Assembly: GCA_947579665.1 (NCBI GenBank)
Contig: OX388348.1
Location: forward strand, 3,906,001 to 3,970,000
Source: Sympetrum striolatum
Lineage: Eukaryota; Arthropoda; Insecta; Odonata; Libellulidae
Length of the DNA: 64,000 bases
Direction: 5' to 3'
A program made the position numbers and the translations under genes. Position 1 is the stretch's first letter. Every line of letters starts with the position of its first letter. The notes beneath the pieces were generated by a model, which searched no databases, was not told the DNA's origin, and saw only the letters and a list, made by a program, of their open reading frames with translations. Positions 1 through 10,984 of the stretch are shown piece after piece.

Positions 1-214
1 TGACGGAGGAAGCTATTGCATGTGAGGGAGATTCTGGCTTTTTGACAGTTTCCGTGTCAGGGCTCGGAACTGCTTCTTTCTGCGATTTGACACCTTCTTC
101 GGCTTTTTCGGAGTTGGCTGGAATTCCAGACTCAGGAGGTTGTTGAGGGCGTGGTCGTGTTGAATTTTGCCCTGGGGCCATATTCTGTATCTCATTTCCC
201 GTCGGTACGGTAGC
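1..214 (-). pseudogene. Chimeric partial copy of galactosyltransferase stem exon
   Basis: This stretch nearly matches 25890-26104. It carries the Pro/Ser-rich stem-coding part of the galactosyltransferase exon plus about 40 bp of the left end of the Harbinger-like element found at 26064. At 213-214 it jumps, over a 2-bp CC overlap, back into the catalytic part of the same exon (equivalent to 25561). On the minus strand this makes a fused open frame in which the residues SLER run directly into transposon-derived sequence (LPYRREMRYR). It is a rearrangement product with no reason to expect function. The rest of the copy lies outside the window. Confidence 0.8.
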
Positions 215-375
215 CTTTCTAACGAACGTTGTGTCTCTTGATCTGCGGGCGAAGCAACAAAAAAACCCACGCTCACGCCTCTTCGAGCACCGAAATGTCC
301 CCAGGTCTGCCGGATGGCCATGCGGGCATCCCTATATTTTCTCAAGTCTCAATCTCGCCCAAATAAAGACGATTA

Positions 376-406
<31 letters not shown>

Positions 407-859
407 TTTGGCGCCGAAGTCGCCAAAATGAGCAGTCGCATTCCGCTGCCGATATCCGGGCACAGGTCAGAGGCGGATATGTCGTGGCCGGCGGAGTTAA
501 GGGAAGAAGTGATTTCACCTCGGGCCATCGACTCTTCAGTAGGGAGGCTGACGGAGGAAGCTATTGCATGTGAGGGAGATTCTGGCTTTTTGACAGTTTC
601 CGTGTCAGGGCTCGGAACTGCTTCCTTCTGCGATTTTACACCTTCTTCACTATTGGATCGGTTGGAAGAGTTGGTTTATAGGTCTGTGGGCATCGAATTG
701 GCCGAAGAAAGTGAGGGAGAAGAGACGAGAGGGTAAGCGACCGGTGACGCCGATGAGAGGCCGGTGGATGGGTCTGTAGCGAAGGAGCGGCTTTTACGGA
801 GTTGGCTGGAATTCCAGACTCAGGAGGTTGTTGAGGCTGTTGTCGTGTTGAATTTTGCC
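213..859 (-). pseudogene. Duplicated 5' part of beta-1,3-galactosyltransferase exon
   Basis: On the minus strand the exon begins after a good splice acceptor (pyrimidine-rich tract ending ttctcag at 860-861). It encodes the Pro/Gln-rich stem and runs to the catalytic start (QTWG motif followed by GHFGARRG), stopping at SLER where the copy is broken. Relative to the copy at 24973-26060 it has about 150 extra bases (640-800), which bring stop codons into the stem frame. It shares the retroelement tail insertion (341-401) with its paralogue. The C-terminal catalytic half (DDD motif) is absent here. Either the extra 150 bp is an unrecognised intron or this is a dead copy; I favour a dead copy. 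Confidence 0.75.
341..401 (+). mobile_element. Short retroelement 3' tail with (TTA)n, duplicated copy
   Basis: A body beginning ctcaagtctcaatctcgccc runs through an AAATAAA motif into a TTA-rich microsatellite. It is flanked by 8-bp direct repeats tatatttt (333-340 and 402-409). The same insertion with the same flanks is at 25688-25742, so it predates the segmental duplication. Source family not identified; the 3'-anchored shape with a simple-repeat tail fits a 5'-truncated LINE or SINE end. Confidence 0.7.
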
Positions 860-860
860 C

Positions 861-2238
861 TGAGAAGGAAAGATTCAAGAAATAAATTAATGATTGTTTG
901 ACCGAATTCCGCACTTGACAATCTCTTATCGTGTAGGACATGAAAATTTTCAACATTTTCCTAATCGATAATGAATGACTATTCATCTACCTTGTACTCG
1001 GGTGTTCTGAAACATATCATAGTCTGGACATATCATAGTCAGATACATTTTATTCTGCAATTTCTATTATATTAATCTTGGCGCTTTCTTCGAGTGGGAT
1101 TGCTGGAGCGATTCAGTTACTCATAATTCTGATTTCCGATGGAATTAAATTCCGCCTCCGCAGAAATTTCTCTCGTCTACAAGAAGAAGGCGGAATCTTT
1201 AGTAAACAATAAACAGAATCTGATCGCTTCGATGAAATATTGGAAGAATTGAATGAAATCATATTCTTTAGAAACCTCAAAGATTCCTTAAATCCATTTG
1301 CAAGCCAGCAGAACTTTTTTTAGGAGATATTAAGGACATCTTAATATATTTAAACATATCGAACGGAAGTCTTAATACCCCAGCAGGGGAACCCGGTAAT
1401 GAATGAGGAATTATTGGTTCTATTGCATAGAATACTAATTTATTTGAAGTGAAATTTATTGGCAATTAGCATAAATGTATTTATGTTACGCAGGGGTGAT
1501 TCCTGAATACTTTCCTGATTCCTGAACTTTAATATAAATATGTTTTTCCTTTATGGATTATCGTCTCTATTAGCCATATACCGACGAAAACTGACTTCCA
1601 CTCGGGTCGGTAATATTACAGAATCGGCCACCAGATGGCGTTGCTGTTGCGTTCGAGGCTTTCCCTGCCTCTTCTTCCTTTCCCGACCGCCTCCAACCAC
1701 GGCGCTCAAGTATTTTGCGATGCGAAAATGTATGGGACACTTTAGAGACCCTAGACCTAGACCCTTAGCCTAGAGGTTTTTCATTATAATTAATTACATA
1801 ATCAAGACATTGATTTATTATCAAGAACAGGGGTATAATTAAAATATTCGATAAATATGGGTAGAGTTCTAAGGGTCATAATTTGTTGACGAAGTTAGAT
1901 TAGCAGTCTTAAATTGAGTTGAATATTAAATCGCTTCTCTATACTTATATAAATCACAATTACACTGATTATTATTAACTAGCTAATCATAGGTTGAATG
2001 ATAAAATCCTAGAAAAAAAAATATTTTTTTAAATAATGTGAAGGTAACATATTATTGTAAGTTTCCTCGGAATCGCTATAATACATTTTTAGGCAGAAGT
2101 TACGATGAATCAGGTGGATAGAAATTGACGTGGGTGCGAATTTCTGATAGATTCATTTTACCTTTAGCCTCCTCCGACCTCTCGATACAGTGAACTAGCG
2201 GTGTTGTGTAGTAAGAGGACTATATGACAAGTGAAAAC
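861..2238. repeat. Duplicated intronic segment, copy A
   Basis: Nearly identical to 27992-29337. It holds the presumed intron upstream of the galactosyltransferase exon. It differs by small indels, including about 28 bp after position 889 that copy B lacks. I see no conserved coding frame; the open frames shared by both copies contain nothing recognisable. The identity breaks at 2238, exactly where the inverted-repeat transposon begins. Confidence 0.85.
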
Positions 2239-2444
2239 ACAGATTAAGTTCACAGTGAGCATTCACTTTATGAAGGTTGTATTCCCACATACAGTTTCGT
2301 CTTGTACATTTTCGCATCGACTTTCATAAATATTTTCATTAAAACAATGCTGCACCGGAGTGAGAAGAGAGTCGGGGTGCTGCTCTATATATCCTGCTTT
2401 GAACCACGCGCACTTAATAATTTTTTTAAATCTGGGGCCTGGAA

Positions 2445-3670
2445 TTAAAAATGCGTAAGGGATTGCAATTTTAGGATACTATCCCTCTGAAAAGGGGAAA
2501 TTTCTAGTTGATCTAACAGCACTCGATCAGAAACCTTCCGCACGAAGTCTTTCCACATTCTAAAAAAATATATATCCAGTGGCTGAATAAGTCCTGTGGT
2601 CTTTGGAGGAATCACTTTAATGTCCACAAACTTATTTTGCGGTTTCACTTTTTCTATGAATTCCCGATCATTGTAGGATCCCCAGGAATCCACTAAAAGA
2701 ATACACCTCTCTTTCATGCACGAGAAAGAACACATTAAAATAATCCTGCCTTAAAATATTTTTGTTAACAGGCCAGAGGACGACGCCATGACATAGATAT
2801 TTAAAACTTTAAGGATGCTTACATTTTTGGAAATAAACCATCTTTCTCCTGTAAACAGATAAGAAGAGGGGAGAGAAATTCACCGTCTACTGATTTTGTT
2901 GGTTGAATTGTATAAGAGTGTGTAGTTGCATGTATAGACTGGGCGACTGATTCCACTGTTTTTGTACCTCGAAATTCTATCGTACGGCCGGAATGAACTT
3001 CTTTTTAAAACCGCTCTGTGTTATCGGTATTTAGCTCTTGCGATGCACCACTTTCTCGGATCACACGCCTCACTTCCTCCACGAATTTCTCGGATTTTCG
3101 ATAATAGAGTGTTGTTCCAAAGAATATTTTTTAGAAACAACCTTTGTCACTTCCCTTGAAACTATCTTGTTGGCCCTTTTTCATTTCCATAGCCAGACAG
3201 ATGTTGCTTTAAAATTAGGGATACTATGTTCTTTTTTTATTTTCTTCCAGTGCCCACCTACGTAAGTCTCTGTCATGAACGATCAAGTGCTGATCTTTAG
3301 ATGCCTTGAAGAAGAAAAGAAGACCAGAGCGGATTATTTTAAACTTTTCTTTCAACGAACCAGCTTCCATAATCTACTTTCCGTAGCGATGTAACTGCAT
3401 CCTGCTGGTTACGAAACTGAAGTTATGCCGAACTGTACCCAACTTCAATGGTCCTTTCTTTCCAGACTTCCAAAAGTCAACAGCCATTCTCTTCTGATGC
3501 ATCGATGGTTCTGGTTTCCTTTTCTTAATGGGGGAAGCTTCATAAGTCGTTGAAGATGAAGGAGAAGTAGGAGATGTATCATCTTGTTCTCCCTGAGATT
3601 CACTGCTGATGTCTTCTTCAACTGTCTCATCTCTTCCATTTCGCAAGTCAAACACCAAACCTTCTTCGAT
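2445..3670 (-). pseudogene. Degenerate DDE-superfamily (pogo/CENP-B-like) transposase
   Basis: Reading the minus strand from 3670, fragments appear in order. First is an acidic, Ser-rich stretch, then a basic segment with KRMAVDFWKSGKKGPLKLGT. Next come shifted frames with TTHSYTIQPTKSVDGEFLSP and VMASSSGLLTKIF. Last is a clean C-terminal piece with ILLVDSWGSYND, then IPPKTTGLIQPLD and FFRMWKDFVRK. The D in LLVDSWG and the PP...IQPLD block are hallmarks of DDE endonucleases of Tc1/mariner-pogo type. Several stops and frameshifts (for example after the GK near 3374) make it inactive. The exact family is uncertain. Confidence 0.7.
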
Positions 3671-4261
3671 ATCACAAAAATATTCGTCTCCTTGAAGGCA
3701 GGACTTACTCTAATTACTTATTATTATTCATTACAGGAGTTATTGTAATTAATGATTTAAAGATCCAGTTTAATTATGATTCACCAAAATAATGACACGA
3801 GGGCAACAAAATAATGTCATTTACTTGTATACGAATTATTGATCTAACTCGAGAAATACGTACATGCTAACATTTCTACAAGATCCATTTCCTTCTCCGT
3901 TGGTTCCGTATACGTAGTTGCCGAGGCAAATGTTTTTCCCTACAATTTTAAAACGTAAATTTCCGTACATTTATCGCCATGATGATGTATGGTGAAAATG
4001 ATAGAAAAGTATCCGATCAACAGTCCAATAGCAGAAATGACTAGAAGAAAAATGACCGGAAGCTATACGCGATGAGTTTCAACAGCAACGAGTGCAGGCG
4101 TGGGTGTCCGAGCAATCCGTGAACCAAACTGGAAATGAACAAAATTTTCTAATCTTTTGAGAGCACTCAAAATGTGAGGTTTTCCTTTCTTGTTTTCTCA
4201 GAATACCGGGGAATAAGAAAGGCTATTTACACACACATCGGTTAGTGATTAAATTGATTCC

Positions 4262-4424
4262 TACAACGACCACAGGACTTATTCAGCCACTGGATATATA
4301 TTTTTTTAGAATGTGGAAAGACTTCGTGCGGAAGGTTTCTGATCGAGTGCTGTTAGATCAACTAGAAATTTCCCCTTTTCAGAGGGATAGTATCCTAAAA
4401 TTGCAATCCCTTACGCATTTTTAA
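4262..4424 (+). pseudogene. Second, inverted copy of the transposase C-terminus
   Basis: The plus strand here encodes the same end as the left arm: GLIQPLDIYFF, then MWKDFVRKVSDRVLLDQ, finishing at a stop after SLTHF. It is intact but begins abruptly at the arm boundary, so it is a duplicated fragment. Confidence 0.75.
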
Positions 4425-4635
4425 TTCCAGGCCCCAGATTTAAAAAAATTATTAAGTGCGCGTGGTTCAAAGCAGGATATATAGAGCAGCACCCCGACTC
4501 TCTTCTCACTCCGGTGCAGCATTGTTTTAATGAAAATATTTATGAAAGTCGATGCGAAAATGTACAAGACGAAACTGTATGTGGGAATACAACCTTCATA
4601 AAGTGAATGCTCACTGTGAACTTAATCTGTGTTTC

Positions 4636-5021
4636 AAAGATTTTTTGAAAAAATTCACTTTTGTGTTTAAAAATACGAAGTGAATACAAATCAAATTTGA
4701 ATCCATGTCATAGAAATTTATTTCATTCTTTACAAATTGTAGAATGAAAACCGCCGAAAACCATTCGGATTTCCGACCGCGCTTCGTTTTCGCGGCGACC
4801 GCATCGGCACTCCCGCCCGGTATCCGCGTCTAGGAGTACGGCGTCTTAGCGAGGGGCCCGGGTGGTCAGTTCGCAATTTTTGACCTCGAATATCTCGGCT
4901 CCTAGGTCACGAGGGAACGAACGATTTCACATGTTTTATTTTTTCACCATCAGCTCTGAATCTACCGAGTTTGAATGAAATCGGTGAGTAACACTCCGTT
5001 AATGTTCCTTGTTAGTGAAGC
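4636..5021. other. Unexplained stretch with local GC-rich block
   Basis: No gene seen. Positions about 4750-4890 are much richer in G and C than their surroundings (for example ggggcccgggtgg). The stretch is missing from the paralogous segment at 29.3 kb, so it came in with, or next to, the inverted-repeat transposon. Confidence 0.4.
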
Positions 5022-5328
5022 ATCCGTATTTTGTAAGAAGCCATTAGGCGTTTTTTCCCACTTTAAGCGTCTAGGGAACTAGCTATGCTGTAAGGAAGAA
5101 TATGCTTGTCAATTAGAAATTTGAGTAAATAAAGGAAATAAACGAACTTATCTGAACAGATAAATTTGCGGAGGAGATAAATGATATCTTCGTGTAAACT
5201 GATATCCTGAGGTACACCGCGGGCAGTTTGTATCTAATTGTAAATGATAATTGTTAGAGGCCAACTATATCGCCTCAAGATAAAAAATCGATTTGGGCTA
5301 CTTCTTCCTCAACTGAAAGAAGGCAGCG
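5022..5328. repeat. Duplicated segment A, distal part
   Basis: Matches 29362-29666 closely, starting at tccgtattttgtaagaagcc and ending at aaggcagcg. Both copies abut Transib-related sequence at this right end, although in different orientation. Non-coding. Confidence 0.8.
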
Positions 5329-6312
5329 CACAGTGGGCTAGAATCGAAAAAACCTGGACAAGGGGCTAAAAATGGGTTTTTTGAGTGCGGTTATTGAAAC
5401 TTGGCATAGTTATTGCAAAATGATTGAATTTTATGTTCCCGCTCGTCGTATTTTAAAATTTTCAGGCGTCAAATAGATACAGGGCGTCAAACTTGAGAAA
5501 TGTTCACGAAAACGGAAGTTTCGGATTTTTCGGAAAAAAGTTCAAGTTCGTTGATATATAGTTGCTTTTGAGAGAAGCTGTTGGAAGAAACAACACATCA
5601 GTGATCTAGCATTACTCTTTGTCTTTCAATTTGCTGAATGTTTCATGCTCTAAGATGGTTCTTTGGTTATTTAAAGCAACAAAATGGCGGACACCTTTTT
5701 CGGACAAATTTCGAGATAAAGTAAGGAAATCAACTAGGTAAACAGCGATGGACTATCAAGTCTCTTATACCACGTCAATCTTCAAGGCTTCTAGAGATGG
5801 AATCTGAAGAGACTGCTTCATTTCACCTGCTACCCTGTGATTGCGGTGGACTTTTCCTAAGCGCTGCGCGGTCCGGCTGGGCGCCGTAGAATCCCCAAAT
5901 CCGGTTTCGGTGTCTTTTTGGTTAGGTCGAGTCGAAGATTTTGCTTCTTTTAGGCTGACTCTGGCAAACCATATTATAAACATATTTTAATACACTTTAA
6001 GATATGAATTTGAGACCATTACTTTAGATAATAAATGCAGAATTGAGAAATTTTGGCACATTAGAGACATTGATCTATATTATATTTTTAGCAGTAAAAA
6101 TAACTCTGGCGAACTTTATATTTTCTATGTTGGTCGAAAATACTGTTAACAGAATTGAGAAATCTTCTCACCTGCCAATGTTAGCCGGCCCTTATTTTAT
6201 GGGCCCTGAGTTAAGTACGGCTTACGGCAATCTAGTGCAATGCCAACATCCGTACGCATCCGCCCCTTTGCTAGAGCTATTGGGCACGTGCCTTCGGAGT
6301 TGTTAGGAACAT
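5329..6312 (+). mobile_element. Transib terminal segment, truncated
   Basis: Begins with the heptamer CACAGTG followed by GGCTAGAATCG. It is about 90% similar or better to the outer 980 bp of the Transib element at 48921-52300 (compared with its right end read on the minus strand). The base pairs just outside, CAGCG, are a GC-rich pentamer as expected of a Transib target. The opposite end is missing; similarity stops near 6312. No transposase coding. It is a solo end left after truncation or deletion. Confidence 0.75.
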
Positions 6313-7291
6313 AGAGTAAGGATGGGGTAGAGCGAAAACACAGAAAGGGGTGAGAAAAGCATACGAAAGATACAGATAGGAAAACTGTATTTAGTGATGA
6401 AATCAATCAAAAGATATCAAAACCATTAGAATAAGATAGAAAGAAGAAAATGATAACTGAAAAAATAAACTATAGAAGATAAAATATTATTTAAATACAT
6501 TAATTAAGACAGCGGAGAAGATGGGGACAAAAAGTTTTACACCATATCAATGTCATATTATTTTATGCTCATTCTGTTTTCAACCCTCGAATGGCGCTGT
6601 AGCGGAGTATCACAATTCTAAACAAAATACTCATTTTAAGGAAATGTACATTTTTGCTGCTTGCTTAGGGACATTTGCCGCAACTTCCTCTGATTTGCTC
6701 GTGCAATACAGTATTAAAATTAATCCCGTAACAGAGTATTTCCCGGGCCAGTGCAATTCAATGCCGCCATTTTTCCACGTCTATTGTATCTGTTCATTGT
6801 ATCGGTTAATGTAGTCCCACATAGGATTCATTTTCCTACAGGAAACAATGAATCAATCGCATGGGCATTAACTTTGTGAAAATTCAAAAGACATGATTGA
6901 TTTGCTACTTGGTCTACATCTCGCAAATAACACAACAAACTGCCGATTTCGACGCATTAAAGCAATGTTTTGAACACCTGAAGATAATAGGAAGAGGGCG
7001 TGTCCATGTGGTATCGGTAAATAGCAGGAATTGAAGACCCAATGTGATTCTTGATATACATTCATAAAAAACGAAGGATATACTTCGTGATAACATGTAA
7101 GTATGTCTATAAAAGAATAAATAGGGCAATAATAGCTGCCTTAATTATATCTTGGCTTTCCGCAAAGCTCTCAAATCAATTATAAGTAAGTTTATGTAAT
7201 TTGCAAAGAAACTCATAAAATCTTTATGTAATGAAAATTATACAAATAATGTTAAAATAAATGCATACAGGTATATCGAAAGATTTGACGA
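6313..7291. other. No gene or recognised repeat
   Basis: AT-rich DNA with only short chance open frames. None has recognisable motifs or splice support. Confidence 0.5.
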
Positions 7292-7299
7292 TCCAGATA

Positions 7300-9523
7300 C
7301 AGTGGCGCAGCCAGGATTTGCCAATGGGGGGGGGGGTCCAAGGCTACCGAGAAAACTAATAAATGCCCACCTTACAGGGGCTAGTATATTCATACCCGCT
7401 ACTTCCTACAATAAATGTCAATTCTTTCAAAAACTAACTGTATTGAAAACTAGAAGAGTTTAACGCTTATTTGGCCAACTTATTACACTTTCCATGATAG
7501 TAGTTTACATAAGCGAACAATTGGAACTTATCATGAGTGTTCTTTGGATTTCTGGTTTGGATACGTCCAATATCTATTAAAACCCCATTTTTTTCTTTAC
7601 TGAAGTTTTTAGTGATGTAGATATAAACTTCCCGAGTCTTTGAGAGTTCTTTCTTCCAAGAGGTTGCGAAGCGAAGGAAGTAAAGAATTAGTTACGATTA
7701 TTTGGCAAGCGATGTAAAATGTAACATCCACTCATTAGATCCTACACATTGGCGCGCCCATGCTTATTTGAATATCTTTCATTATTTGACCACTTCATCA
7801 GCAGATTTTGGAATTTAATTGAAATATAGCCTACTAGGAAAACACAATCAATCTATAAAAATAATGATATGAAGTATATACACAGCTTATTGCATATGGT
7901 TTATATAAGAAACAAAAAATCATTTATATAAGATAAAATTTTCTGGTAGGCATACAATTAAGCCAAACTTCGTTATTTATGTATTAGCTAAGTGTTCAAC
8001 TGAATGAGCCGCATTCCCAACATTAAAAATTCGGTTGCATTAAAAAATACAGTAGACTCTTGTTTAAAGTTGATATTACAATTTAACTTGCAGATTTAAA
8101 ATCACATACCAAGGTGAAAAAAATGAAGACTTCAACTAACAATTATTTAAACTATGTAATAGGTGGTTTAACCAGCAGAGAGCTGATGAAAAACCCCGGA
8201 ATTACGTACTGATTGTTGAAAGAAAACAAAGATTTTCCATGAATTGAAATTTTGAATGGGCATTGCATGACCACGTGGTTGACAGGATAAGTCATGAGAT
8301 TCGTTGGATTCTATTACCAGAGAAAAATTGGCTGCATCGAAAAGGAAGCTGAAGAATTTAAGTCACAGTTTTAACAGTTTATCAAATTTATTTCAAGTCA
8401 TAAAGTCACAGTTCCGATAAATATGTGCGTTACTTACGCGCACAATACCTTTCAGCTGACTGATTTGCTTCCAAAATGGTATATTATTAATCATATCATC
8501 ACAAATTAATTTTTACTGGTATCTTGTATTGCTCCAATACTTTTTCAAATTTCTACGAAAATTCAGTTATCGAATAATATTTGTAAATATACATACAATT
8601 AACAGGCAATCATAAAATAAAGATCAGTATATTTTCCATCATCCCGAGTAATGAAGAGTCTACTGTGCCGACTTTTAATCGTCCAGAATGCTCAATAAAG
8701 GAACAAGTAACTTTGCAGTTGTCGCTAACCCATCTTGAGATGTGCCCTCCGATAACAGCCTTAGAATAAGACAATCCTAATTTATGCATCCAATAATGGT
8801 TATCTCACAAAAACCACATAGCCATTAACTTCGGTTTTTTGCGATAGCGACCTCGAGCTATTAGTGGACTGTGAAAAGAATTTTCGGATGTCCATCAGTA
8901 GCTTATGAAATCCAAACTAAACTCCTTCGAACTGTTCACTTTGAATTTCTCAAGAGCACTACTCACGAGCATTGCTTTGCACTCACACCTTTAAAACAGT
9001 TACATGCAAATGATCTAATTGAGCGTTTTATCAATCTGTTTGTCTTTCAAACGTAATCTAAATCTCTGTTTTCTGGGTGTAAGTTTCGAATTACTTTACG
9101 AATGTTCCCTTGTATTTCTGCGAGGAGTAAACGAATCAGCATTTTTTAACTTTTCTCATGGGAATCTTATCTTATGGTGTGATTCTTCTAACTAAAGGAT
9201 GGGCTTAAGAAGTGCACGCGTTGAGCATTGTGTGCAAAACACTCGTACCATAGCGTTCCATTGATATCGACGTCGGCTCTAGGCCTACTCTCATACCGAA
9301 AACATCTCAGCCGAGATCGGAACTATATTTATGAGTATGCGAAGCTTTCGCTGAATTTATCAAGCAAGAACAAAACTTGCTATGTATCTCTAAGACTTGC
9401 GTGATGATTGTATTTTGTACTCTTCAACAGAAAAAAGCGCAGAGATAGTCATAGGACTTGACTATTGGGAGGGGGAGGGTTGAATTCCTAACCCCCCCCC
9501 CCCCCCCACTCGCTGCGCCACTG
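7300..9523. mobile_element. hAT-type element with CAGTGGCGCAGC ends
   Basis: The left end CAGTGGCGCAGC matches the reverse complement of the right end, and each is followed inward by a long G run (plus strand) or C run. The flanking octamers tccagata (7292-7299) and accagatg (9524-9531) agree at six of eight positions, as expected for an aged 8-bp hAT target duplication. The 2.2-kb interior has no open transposase frame I can recognise, so it is non-autonomous or decayed. The poly-G next to the terminus is typical of a widespread insect hAT group. Confidence 0.8.
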
Positions 9524-9531
9524 ACCAGATG

Positions 9532-10984
9532 CTTTACTTACGATTAATTGATAATAAATAATTATCGCTATCGTGAATTATTCGCTTAAAATAGTAAGAT
9601 ATATTGACAGCTGAGAGCTCAAAGGAACGCAAATATTCCGAAATGTAGGTGCGATAAATCTTGCCAGCTGAGACAGTTGGCCTTGGATTATCCTTGGATA
9701 TAGCGGCTGTCCGTCCTTCGGATATGGTGACATTTTTCCGTTTCCAAACACTACGGATGTTAAAAGTAGGTCTACCGCACCCCCGTAGAGGTTCTGATAA
9801 ACAGATATTATCTCAAAAATTGAAAGATTAGGCTGTTTCCCAAATTGATTTCCGGAATCGCTTTCTCGTGATTATCAAAGGAAATACATTATTGTAATTA
9901 AATACGATAGCTTTTTAATTTAATTGCTGAAGTTAACAATTCATATCCGTGATAAGGTCGTGAACATGATAAGCTATTTTATCTGATGATAATCACGAAT
10001 TTCAGAGATAATCAATCAGATTGCCTCATTGCATATAGAGCCAATTTACAGGTTTAACAGTTTGGAGCTGTACGAAACTTGTATTTCAATGCTTCCTGTT
10101 AGCAAAATATTGAAGTAAAAATATATTAACAGCAAAAGTATCGGGAGAAAATCTCACGGAATGAATTGCTTCCTAATTAAGCTATTTTTGATTACATAAT
10201 TTGGTGTATTTCGGGTGATAAATAAAACAAAAGAAAGAGAGCTTCTTACCTCATTTGACCTTGGAAAAAGAAAATAGCTGTAAACAGGAATAAGTATCTG
10301 AAAGATGCAGATACGGCACACAAAAATCTATAGCTACAATTACTCATTAAATTTGATTCCCTCATGTTTATGCCAAGCATTATTAACTTTAGTATAAAAA
10401 TCCTTGGGAAATAATAACATAATAACGCCGAATGGCAGCTTCTCTTACGTAGACATTCATAGACAATAACGAAACGTCGTTTATCGAAGGTGTAAAAAGG
10501 AGAGACACGCCTGTCGACTGAATAAACAGCTACTAAATTACTACAGCTGGGAGTCATTTTCCAGTTACGGAGGTTCTTCTGAGGACACACGTTTACTCAG
10601 CCATCAAAATGAGAACCAGAGGTATAACCGCGGATAATGACAGGCTGTAGTAGTATGGTATGAGCTACACCACTTCCACTCCATTCCGATACTCTTAATT
10701 GCTCAATCAGACATCTATCAAGACAGCGTATCAATTGATACGTTGTGAATGGGAGACTACAATCATCATACTTTTAAAGATAAACCTCCTTCTTTTCCTG
10801 TAACAGTCTTCTCATGTCACCTTACCTTGTATGGTTTTTGTTTCGAGTTACTTATCGGTAGAATCGTTACTGGTTTAATGTGAGCTTACTTTACAAAGTC
10901 ATCATATACAGCAATTTGAACAAGAAAGGCCATCAGCATACCGGTTACATTTGTCTCAGATATTTTACCAAATTTTACAAAAAT
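9532..10984. other. Downstream flank of caspase gene 1
   Basis: No coding gene supported. A minus-strand ATTAAA (10874-10879), about 105 bp beyond the caspase stop codon, is a possible polyadenylation signal. The 114-codon minus-strand open frame at 10246-10590 has no recognisable motif and is probably chance. Confidence 0.4.

Larger units (their letters stand above)
2238..4635 (-). mobile_element. DNA transposon remnant with about 375-bp inverted repeats
   Basis: The arms 2238-2613 and 4262-4635 are near-perfect reverse complements, starting with AAACACAGATTAAG and extending well into transposase-coding sequence. The left boundary coincides with the break in homology to the paralogous segment at 29337, which supports a true insertion point. 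Because the transposase 3' end is present in both arms (minus strand on the left, plus strand on the right), this looks like an inverted duplication of one transposon end, not simple terminal repeats. No clear target-site duplication was seen. Confidence 0.7.

Noticed and set aside
13..345. 110-residue protein starting like a galactosyltransferase
   Set aside because: It is a fusion created by the rearrangement junction at 213; the second half is out-of-frame stem and transposon sequence.
1540..1773. 77-residue open frame conserved in both duplicated copies (also 28644-28877)
   Set aside because: Conservation is explained by recent duplication of intronic DNA; differences include ordinary substitutions and there is no recognisable motif.
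10246..10590. Minus-strand 114-residue frame downstream of caspase gene 1
   Set aside because: No motif, hydrophobic composition typical of AT-rich noncoding DNA, no splice or start support.
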